From: Candidatus Colicola coprequi
GTDB taxonomy: Bacteria; Bacteroidota; Bacteroidia; Bacteroidales; Paludibacteraceae
Assembly: GCA_018065765.1 (NCBI GenBank)
Contig: JAGHSR010000007.1
Span: 1-5,000, forward strand
Length of the DNA stretch: 5,000 nt
Reading direction: 5' to 3'
Part shown: positions 1-5,000 of the stretch, one piece after another
Layout: each line of letters starts with the position of its first letter
Numbering within the stretch: the first letter of the stretch is position 1
Program-made: the position numbers and the translations under genes
The notes under the pieces: generated by a model
Databases searched by the model: none
What the model was told of the DNA's origin: nothing
Seen by the model: only the letters and a program-made list of their open reading frames with translations

Positions 1-3000
1 CTCAAAGATATCGCCACAATCTCACGACAATACCAACAAAGCGATAAATGGGTCGATTTCTACGAAAACGCACGGAATAGCTGCCTCGTCGTCAATATGG
101 AAATGGTGCCCGGGAACAACATCGTCGCTTTTGGGGAAGATGTGGATGAGATTGTTAATAAAGTTCGAGAGGATTTGCCGCAGGATATACATTTTCACCG
201 TATCACCGACCAACCCAAAGTGGTGCGAATGTCCGTCCACTCGTTCCTGAGAGATATACTGATTTCCATCATCGTGGTCATCTTGGTCATGCTGTTGCTG
301 TTCCCTATCCGTACCGCACTGGTCGCATCTACGGGAGTGCCTGTTTGTACGGCAATCTGCATAGGACTGATGTACTTGACCGGCATTGAACTTAACACCG
401 TCACACTCGCTGCACTCATCTTTGTCTTGGGAATGATTGTGGATGACTCGGTTATCGTGATTGATGGCTACCAAAACCTCTTGGAAAAAGGACATAGCCG
501 ATGGTATAGCGCCGCCGTCAGCACCAAACAACTCTTCGTACCGATGGCTCTCGCTACATGCGCCATCTCGGGCATGTTCTTCCCAATGACCAAAATCATC
601 ACCGGACCTTTGGGCGAATTTGTGCGCCTGTTTCCTTTCGCTGTCCTCTTCGCACTTACCGCCAGTATCTTCTACGCGGCTTGGGTAACTCCATATTTAT
701 CAACGCAATTTATCCGATTGCGCAAACCGGAAGAGATGAACCGCTTTGAGCGGGGACAATATCATTTCTTCGAAAAACTACAATATCTATACAAACGTTG
801 CCTCAGTGCGTGCTTCAGCCATCCGTGGATTGTCTATCTGATGATTGCGTTTGCCTTGACAGCAGGGATAGCGCTCATGCGCCGTTGCCCAATGCAATTA
901 TTACCCAAGGCTGAACGGGAGTGCTTTGCTGTCGAAATCCACCTGCAGGAAGGTTCGACCATTCAGCAGACGGCTTTGGTGGCTGACTCAATGGCGCGTA
1001 TCCTCGTAAACGATGAACGTATCGTCTCGGTGACATCCTTCGTCGGACAAGCAAGCCCACGCTTCCACGCTACCTACACACCGCAAATGGCAAAACCTAA
1101 TTACGCACAGTTCATTGTCAATACCGGCGGGGCAAACGCTACCACACAAGTGCTCAAGGAGTTCTCACAACACTATGAAAATTATTTCCCCAATGCCTAC
1201 CTCCGATTTAAACAGATGGATTACCAAGCAGCCAAGAACCCTCTGGAGGTGCGGTTCCAAGGAGATGATTTAGACGCGATGATGGTCTATGTGGATTCAC
1301 TCAAGCAGTTTATGGCAACGCAGAGCGAATTGCAGTGGGTGCACTCCGATTACGACGAATATAGCAATCAGTGGTGCATCACACTCCATCCCGAAGAAGC
1401 GACACGACTGGGAGTAACGGAAACCATGTTATCTCTCTACCTGCACACTGTTACCAATGGCATCCAATTGACCACTGTGTGGGAGAAGGACTATAATATT
1501 CCCGTCATGCTTTATACCGAAGAGGGGAGTGATCTGACCGCCGAACAACTCAGCGATTTGCCTATCCCTACTGCCTACCCGGGCGTCTGGGTACCTCTTC
1601 GTCAAATAGCCGATATACAGCCGGCATGGCATCACGCTACTATCAACCGACGCAACGGCATACGCACTATCACAGTGGGTTGCGACTTGCGAGGACATAC
1701 CAGCCAAGTCAAGGCGGAAAAGAAAATCAAACATTGGATAGACGAACTCTGGTCTTCCGAAAAACTACCATGCCAAATCACGTACGGCGGACTGAGTGCT
1801 ATCAACGGCCAAATCGTACCGGAAATACTGTGGTCTATCGTGGCTGCACTACTCGTGATGTTTGTTCTGATGCTCTACCATTTCGGCAAAGTCTCGCTCT
1901 CGTTGCTGGCACTATCCAGTGCACTGCTGACGATTTTGGGGGCTTTCTTGGGGTTGTGGATCTTCCAACTTGACACCTCTATTACCGCTGTCTTGGGGTG
2001 CGTGTCGCTCATCGGTATCATCGTTCGCAATGCCATCATGATGTATGAGTATGCCGAAGAACTGCGCAAAACCAAACATTTTTCTGCACGTGATGCAGCC
2101 TTCGAAGCAGGATTGAGACGTATGCGACCGGTCTTCCTCACCACCGCAACCACTGCTCTCGGCGTGTTGCCTATGATTATTGCGCACACCAGTCTGTGGA
2201 TGCCGATGGGAGTGGTCATATGTTTTGGTGCTATCTTTACCCTGCCTTTCACCGTCACAATCTTGCCGGTCTTGTATTGGAAAATGTTTGCTCTAACAGA
2301 AAAAAATCACCAATCACCAATCACCAATCACAAATCACAAATAACAAATCACAAATCTCTCCCTTGCCCTATGAGGGAAAGGGTCGGGGATAGGGTCCTC
2401 TCCATTCTGCCTTTCGCCTTTTGCCTTTTGCCTTCTATGGCGCAGGCTCAAACATTGACTTTGGACTCTTGCCTGTCACTGGCTCGAATGAATAATGCTG
2501 CTCTTCGAAAAGCGGATATACAAGTCGAAAAAGCCAAACAGGTGAAGGCTAATGCGTTTACTAACTATTTCCCACAGGTCAAAGCCACCGCAATGGGGTA
2601 TCACAGCCTGTATCCGTTGGTGGAATTGGGAATTGACGATGTCGCTAATGCCAACGCACGAGACGTACTAACTACCCTCTACGGCAATTATGGTGCGGCT
2701 CTTGGTTTGGACAATACGCTGGCGCTTTTTCAATATGGTTACCATGTCGGTGTAACGGCCATACAACCCGTCTTCATGGGGGGTAAGATTGTAGCAGGCA
2801 ACCGATTGGCGCAGGTTGGTGTGGAGGCAGCGCAGTTGCAACGGGATATTACTGCACGAGATGTGCTGATGGATGTGGAAGAGAGCTATTGGCTGATTGT
2901 GGGACTGGAAGAAAAACAGCAGACACTTATTCAGTCCATCTCCTTGATGGACACCATCTATCGCACTTTATCCAAGGCTGTCGAAGCGGGATTGGCTCTC

Positions 3001-3828
3001 AATACAGAGCTTATGCAGGTTGAACTCAAACAAGAGGAGCTCCATCGCCTGCAAGTGCAACTTCACAATGGGCTGAGACTTGCTCGTAGAGCCCTAGCGC
3101 AAAGTATAGGAGTAGATAGTATCGGCGTTGAGAATGGAGAATGGAGAATGCAAAATGCAAAATGCAAAATGCAAAATGGAGAATGGAGAAATGAGAATGG
3201 AGAATGCAAAATGCAAAATGCAGAAGGCACCTCTCTCCATTCTCCCTCCCCCTTCTGGGGGTCGGGGGGCTCCCCCGAGTCGCAACTCCTGGACCTTCAA
3301 GTGCAGGCCGCCAAATTAGAAAGGCAGATGGTGCTTGCTGATGCGCTGCCACAAATCGCTGTAGGGGCTAATTATGGGTATGGCAAACTGCAAACCAATG
3401 TTTTGCGTAACGACTTAGGACGTGAAAAGGGAAATGGTGCTGTGTTTGTCACGGTTACTGTGCCCATCTCGCAATGGTGGGCAACAGGACATAAACTGCG
3501 TGAGCATGATTTGCATGTGGATGAGGTTCAACTGGAACAGGATGAACTAAATCAAAAACTCAGCCTCCGCACACAACAACTCTACGACCAAATGCTGGAA
3601 TCGCAATGGCTGGTCATTGAGTGCCAAAAAGCACTCGACAAAGCCAAAGAATACTATCGACTGCAAGAGGTCAATTATCGGGCAGGAATGGCTAATATTA
3701 CCGACCTCATGACAGCCCAAAGTTTGCTCATGAAAGCGCAAAATGATTTAACCGACGCTTTAATCGCTCGGCATGTCACCGCTCGAAAATATGCCAATTG
3801 GATCTCCCCTTTCACTCTCCATTCTTGA
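1..3828 (+). CDS. RND efflux permease fused to TolC-family outer-membrane factor (5' partial)
   Basis: The frame is open from the first base to TGA at 3826-3828, giving 1275 residues with the start off the left edge; the ATG at 97 is internal. Residues 1-80 match the end of an AcrB-like porter domain (VVRMSVHSFLRDI precedes TM2). TM2-TM6 lie at about 85-235 and TM7 at about 274-293. A large periplasmic loop spans about 295-600, and TM8-TM12 lie at about 604-764. TM4 carries the Asp pair of proton relays (GMIVDDSVIVID, codons 442-447). TM10 has GIIVRNAIM, with Arg where AcrB has Lys940. The RN/KN pattern suggests an HAE-like (drug or small-molecule) rather than heavy-metal pump; substrate is unknown. 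A repeat-derived linker (about 767-790) joins a TolC protein (791-1275). About 250-260 RND residues are missing at the left. RND-TolC fusions are known among Bacteroidetes CusA-type pumps, so fusion itself is plausible. Confidence 0.93.
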   Translation, partial: LKDIATISRQYQQSDKWVDFYENARNSCLVVNMEMVPGNNIVAFGEDVDEIVNKVREDLPQDIHFHRITDQPKVVRMSVHSFLRDILISIIVVILVMLLLFPIRTALVASTGVPVCTAICIGLMYLTGIELNTVTLAALIFVLGMIVDDSVIVIDGYQNLLEKGHSRWYSAAVSTKQLFVPMALATCAISGMFFPMTKIITGPLGEFVRLFPFAVLFALTASIFYAAWVTPYLSTQFIRLRKPEEMNRFERGQYHFFEKLQYLYKRCLSACFSHPWIVYLMIAFALTAGIALMRRCPMQLLPKAERECFAVEIHLQEGSTIQQTALVADSMARILVNDERIVSVTSFVGQASPRFHATYTPQMAKPNYAQFIVNTGGANATTQVLKEFSQHYENYFPNAYLRFKQMDYQAAKNPLEVRFQGDDLDAMMVYVDSLKQFMATQSELQWVHSDYDEYSNQWCITLHPEEATRLGVTETMLSLYLHTVTNGIQLTTVWEKDYNIPVMLYTEEGSDLTAEQLSDLPIPTAYPGVWVPLRQIADIQPAWHHATINRRNGIRTITVGCDLRGHTSQVKAEKKIKHWIDELWSSEKLPCQITYGGLSAINGQIVPEILWSIVAALLVMFVLMLYHFGKVSLSLLALSSALLTILGAFLGLWIFQLDTSITAVLGCVSLIGIIVRNAIMMYEYAEELRKTKHFSARDAAFEAGLRRMRPVFLTTATTALGVLPMIIAHTSLWMPMGVVICFGAIFTLPFTVTILPVLYWKMFALTEKNHQSPITNHKSQITNHKSLPCPMRERVGDRVLSILPFAFCLLPSMAQAQTLTLDSCLSLARMNNAALRKADIQVEKAKQVKANAFTNYFPQVKATAMGYHSLYPLVELGIDDVANANARDVLTTLYGNYGAALGLDNTLALFQYGYHVGVTAIQPVFMGGKIVAGNRLAQVGVEAAQLQRDITARDVLMDVEESYWLIVGLEEKQQTLIQSISLMDTIYRTLSKAVEAGLALNTELMQVELKQEELHRLQVQLHNGLRLARRALAQSIGVDSIGVENGEWRMQNAKCKMQNGEWRNENGECKMQNAEGTSLHSPSPFWGSGGSPESQLLDLQVQAAKLERQMVLADALPQIAVGANYGYGKLQTNVLRNDLGREKGNGAVFVTVTVPISQWWATGHKLREHDLHVDEVQLEQDELNQKLSLRTQQLYDQMLESQWLVIECQKALDKAKEYYRLQEVNYRAGMANITDLMTAQSLLMKAQNDLTDALIARHVTARKYANWISPFTLHS
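2305..2360 (+). repeat. Heptanucleotide tandem array A (AATCACC/AATCACA)
   Basis: There are eight contiguous 7-nt units: AATCACC three times, AATCACA twice, AATAACA, AATCACA, and a degenerate AATCTCT. It begins directly after the last RND codons (ALTEK) and is translated as the 7-residue peptide repeat NHQSPIT / NHKSQIT / NHKS. It forms the linker between RND and TolC. The only plus-strand stop triplet in it, TAA at 2342, is out of frame. Confidence 0.9.
2361..2397 (+). repeat. GC-rich hairpin module 1
   Basis: CCCTTGCCCT (2361-2370) pairs with AGGGAAAGGG (2374-2383) as a 10-bp stem with one G-A mismatch and a 3-nt loop. The loop is exactly the ATG at 2371-2373, the candidate TolC start. GGGTCGGGG follows at 2381-2389, a 9-mer also found in module 2. 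Such a stem could mask internal initiation or slow ribosomes or polymerase at the junction; this is inference. Without a U-tract it is not a typical intrinsic terminator. Confidence 0.75.
2402..2436 (-). repeat. Heptanucleotide array B inside the TolC signal peptide
   Basis: On the plus strand there are five 7-nt units: CCATTCT, GCCTTTC, GCCTTTT, GCCTTTT, GCCTTCT. In the purine-rich orientation (minus strand) these read AGAAGGC, AAAAGGC, AAAAGGC, GAAAGGC, AGAATGG, the same style as array C, which ends in AGAAGGC at 3222-3228. The plus-strand translation is the signal-peptide hydrophobic core (ILPFAFCLLPS). Confidence 0.85.
3130..3228 (+). repeat. Heptanucleotide array C inserted in frame in the TolC domain
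   Basis: About fourteen units run in 7-nt phase: GAGAATG three times, CAAAATG four times, GAGAATG, an 8+6 pair (GAGAAATG, AGAATG) that keeps phase, GAGAATG, CAAAATG twice, then CAGAAGG. It is translated as the peptide repeat NGEWRMQ / NAKCKMQ / NGEWRNE / NGECKMQ / NAEG. It sits in the linker between OEP repeat 1 (ends LAQSIGVDSIGV) and OEP repeat 2 (starts SQLLDLQVQAAK), where family members are variable. It adds two Cys residues to a periplasmic protein. Confidence 0.93.
3248..3278 (+). repeat. GC-rich hairpin module 2
   Basis: There are two adjacent perfect stems. The first is CCCCC (3248-3252) with GGGGG (3257-3261) and a TTCT loop. The second is TCGGGGG (3262-3268) with CCCCCGA (3272-3278) and a GCT loop. 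It shares GGGTCGGGG (3259-3267) with module 1. It is translated in frame as a Pro/Gly/Ser-rich stretch (SPFWGSGGSPE) ending the insertion in the OEP linker. Confidence 0.8.
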
Positions 3829-3993
3829 TAACATCTCCCTGTAATTGTCTGATTTTTCCGTAGTGAACCTTAGTGATTCCTTAATGATACTAGTCTGGCT
3901 GCCGTTTTGTCAATGTAGATTCACACATCTTGGATAGTTCTTTAGGCGCTGTGCGACTGCAATCAGCATTCAGTATTTCACATTCTTCATTCT
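3829..3993. other. Convergent intergenic gap
   Basis: 165 nt separate the stop of the fusion gene (3826-3828) from the stop of the minus-strand LRR gene (3994-3996). The TolC-proximal part contains a short T-run (3852-3856) without a clear preceding stem, so no intrinsic terminator is supported. The LRR-proximal third is occupied by heptamer array D. No ORF or RNA gene is recognised in it. Confidence 0.7.
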
Positions 3994-4008
3994 TCATTCT
4001 GCATTTTG
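3960..4008 (-). repeat. Heptanucleotide array D at the 3' end of the LRR gene
   Basis: Seven 7-nt plus-strand units are in phase: CAATCAG, CATTCAG, TATTTCA, CATTCTT, CATTCTT, CATTCTG, CATTTTG. On the minus strand they read CAAAATG, CAGAATG, AAGAATG, AAGAATG, TGAAATA, CTGAATG, CTGATTG. The first unit is identical to the CAAAATG units of array C. The stop of the LRR gene (TGA, complement of 3994-3996) lies inside the array, which also encodes its last residues (QNAE). Confidence 0.82.
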
Positions 4009-5000
4009 GGACCCTTCCTCTTTCTTTTGGGCAATGCTCACTGACAAACAGATTACGAGGAAAACTGCTGACAGCCAATGTATAAAACGCCGTACCTTCT
4101 TCAACCGGAGAGATGTATTATCAGGTACAGATAGTGTCTTGCCGGAAAGGGTTTGATATGCATCCCCATTCCACACTTCGCACATCACCGCAGTTGTCTT
4201 CTTGCGGAAGCCTAACTTGCCAGTTTTCATCTGTATGCGATACAACTCAACCATCGCATGCGCTCTGTCATAGGGACTATCGATCCAATAGTCAAAAATC
4301 GTATCACCATTAGACAACTGGCGGTATATGGCATTGGGGAATTGCGCCTTTATGTCATCATAGAAATACCGATAGATAGAATCCAATTTCTGTCCGGTTA
4401 CATTTATGCTCGCGCCGATTGCATGTACGGAGTCATACTTCATAATCAGTGCATAACAATAGCAACCACTCCAAATGCCGGCCATATAAATACTATACTT
4501 ACTGCAATTGGGCGTTAACCAAAAACCTTTAGCCTCCAGAGCGTGTTGCAACGTATCGGCATACAAAATTTCCGTATCCAGAAGGCGGGGGACAGCGGGT
4601 TTGTCTGTTACAACGCGATAATCCTTCCATTCGTCAGCTATCTTATACGCTTTAATAGACTCAGTAGGTACGTAGAGAGGAAAAGTATGGTTAACTCCAT
4701 AAAAACAATCATCTCCACAAGATGGAGGAACTATGGCATAACAAGTAACAGAGGTCAAACCTCTGCAATACTGGAAAGCCCTATTGCCAATCGTTGTGAC
4801 AGAATTGGGAATAGTCACTGAGGTCAAACCGCTGCAATCACAGAAAGCATAATTTCCAATCGTTGTAACGGAATTGCCAATCGTTACCGAGGTCAAACTA
4901 CTGCAATTATTGAAAGCATCATTCCCAATCGTTGTGACGGAATTTGGAATGGTGACAGAGGTCAAACCGTTGCAACCAATGTAAGCACCCTCTCCAATCG
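3994..5000 (-). CDS. BspA-like leucine-rich-repeat protein (5' partial)
   Basis: The first complete visible codon is 4996-4998 (reading leftward) and the stop is at 3994-3996, giving 334 visible residues; the start lies beyond the right edge. The frame contains no ATG start near the edge, and the TTG at 4963-4965 is the repeat Leu, not a start. The first ~80 residues are LRR_5/BspA-type repeats. These are followed by the usual cap (VPPSCGDDCFYG, LYVPTESIKAYK, DEWKDYRVV). BspA-like LRR proteins of Bacteroidales are typically exported and serve in surface binding. The next ~190 residues (about 4105-4670; LLDTEILYADTL to TLSVPDNTS) are not recognised; they contain several Cys and many Tyr/Asp. 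The protein ends with a basic-hydrophobic segment (KKVRRFIHW then LSAVFLVICLSVSIAQ) and KKEEGSQNAE. No T9SS-type C-terminal sorting domain is evident. Ligand and function are unknown. Confidence 0.88.
   Translation of the reverse strand, partial: IGEGAYIGCNGLTSVTIPNSVTTIGNDAFNNCSSLTSVTIGNSVTTIGNYAFCDCSGLTSVTIPNSVTTIGNRAFQYCRGLTSVTCYAIVPPSCGDDCFYGVNHTFPLYVPTESIKAYKIADEWKDYRVVTDKPAVPRLLDTEILYADTLQHALEAKGFWLTPNCSKYSIYMAGIWSGCYCYALIMKYDSVHAIGASINVTGQKLDSIYRYFYDDIKAQFPNAIYRQLSNGDTIFDYWIDSPYDRAHAMVELYRIQMKTGKLGFRKKTTAVMCEVWNGDAYQTLSGKTLSVPDNTSLRLKKVRRFIHWLSAVFLVICLSVSIAQKKEEGSQNAE
3997..4104 (-). other. C-terminal signal-peptide-like tail of the LRR protein
   Basis: The last 36 residues look like an N-terminal signal peptide placed at a C-terminus. 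They have a basic start (KKVRR after a TTG codon at 4102-4104), a hydrophobic core LSAVFLVICLSV, and a possible SIA|Q cleavage site. A short KKEEGSQNAE tail follows, partly coded by array D. It could be a C-terminal membrane anchor, or the remains of a fused or truncated neighbouring gene. The choice cannot be made from this window. Confidence 0.5.
4759..4998 (-). repeat. 69-nt BspA-type LRR units
   Basis: Three full 23-residue units lie at 4897-4965, 4828-4896 and 4759-4827. Each begins LTSVTI, continues NSVTTIGN and contains AF and C positions. A partial unit (IGEGAYIGCNG) lies at 4966-4998. A degenerate fourth start (LTSVTCYAIVPP) leads into the cap. The DNA copies are very similar, so array length may vary by recombination. 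The array continues past the right edge. Confidence 0.9.

Larger units (their letters stand above)
2371..3828 (+). other. TolC/OEP outer-membrane factor module with internal signal peptide
   Basis: This is the outer-membrane channel half of the fused frame. It begins with a textbook signal peptide at ATG 2371: n-region MRERVGDRV, h-region LSILPFAFCLLPS, and an AQA|Q cleavage site at 2448/2449. The mature part starts QTLTLDSCLSLARMNNAALR, a normal OEP start. OEP repeat 1 spans about 2461-3120, with long amphipathic helices. OEP repeat 2 spans about 3280-3825 and opens SQLLDLQVQAAK, followed by LPQIAVGANYGYG. It is about 459 residues mature, or about 410 without the repeat insertion between the halves. 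No lipobox Cys is present. There is no stop between RND and TolC, so it is read as part of the fusion. Internal initiation at 2371 is possible, but no clear ribosome binding site is visible. Confidence 0.85.

Noticed and set aside
22..2258. Several minus-strand and out-of-frame open stretches over the RND part
   Set aside because: They overlap strongly conserved RND sequence on the plus strand and show no recognisable domains.
2305..2400. The RND-TolC fusion as an assembly or frameshift artefact
   Set aside because: Both flanks are in the same frame and the linker reads cleanly, so it is taken as real; a small indel in the repeats cannot be fully excluded without reads.
2305..3228. Heptamer arrays as a CRISPR array
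   Set aside because: They are contiguous 7-nt units with no unique spacers and are translated within a gene.
3026..3352. Minus-strand open frame with FAFCILHFAF-like hydrophobic repeats
   Set aside because: It is the antisense reading of array C, which is stop-free on both strands; its flanks are antisense to conserved OEP helices and there is no independent coding sign.
3841..3900. Intrinsic terminator or direct repeat (CCTTAGTGAT/CCTTAATGAT) after the fusion gene
   Set aside because: The T-run has no convincing stem before it, and the two short similar decamers are imperfect and too short to support a function.
4113..4821. Plus-strand open frames opposite the LRR gene
   Set aside because: They are shadows of the LRR coding region, whose repeats and cap are clearly read on the minus strand.
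4963..4965. TTG as start of the LRR gene
   Set aside because: It is the conserved Leu of an LRR unit, and the LRR pattern continues upstream to the window edge.

Overview
The window looks like a piece of a Bacteroidales-type genome (Bacteroidota). The main clue is a BspA-like leucine-rich-repeat protein with 23-residue LTSVTIPNSVTTIG repeats and the capping segment usual for that phylum. An RND pump joined to a TolC-type outer-membrane factor, and poor Shine-Dalgarno signals, also fit. Genus and species cannot be told from the sequence.

Layout: positions 1-3828 (+) are one uninterrupted reading frame, open at the left edge. Its first part (to about 2304) is the C-terminal three quarters of an HAE/AcrB-like RND inner-membrane permease. 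Its last part (2371-3828) is a complete TolC/OEP-family protein with its own signal peptide. A 165-nt gap follows (3829-3993). A convergent minus-strand gene then runs from the right edge down to its stop at 3994; it encodes a BspA-like LRR protein with an unrecognised C-terminal region. No RNA gene, transposase, CRISPR array or convincing terminator was seen.

The permease and TolC domain should work together as the inner- and outer-membrane parts of a tripartite efflux pump. The periplasmic adaptor gene is presumably upstream, outside the window. The RND C-terminus lies in the cytoplasm and is followed by a membrane-crossing signal-peptide-like segment with an AQA|Q cleavage site. The fused chain could therefore be cut to release the outer-membrane half.

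The most unusual content is a family of short repeats with a strict 7-nt period. Four arrays occur: 2305-2360, 2402-2436, 3130-3228 and 3960-4008. Two GC-rich hairpin modules sharing GGGTCGGGG (2361-2397 and 3248-3278) and three copies of the 11-mer CTCTCCATTCT accompany them. These pieces are not confined to intergenic DNA. They form the RND-TolC linker, the hydrophobic core of the TolC signal peptide, an in-frame insertion of about 50 codons between the two OEP halves, the last residues of the fusion protein, and the stop codon of the LRR gene. This resembles in principle the Rickettsia palindromic elements, which insert in frame into proteins, and the heptanucleotide STRR repeats of cyanobacteria. 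The sequences are different, and the conclusion here rests only on this window.
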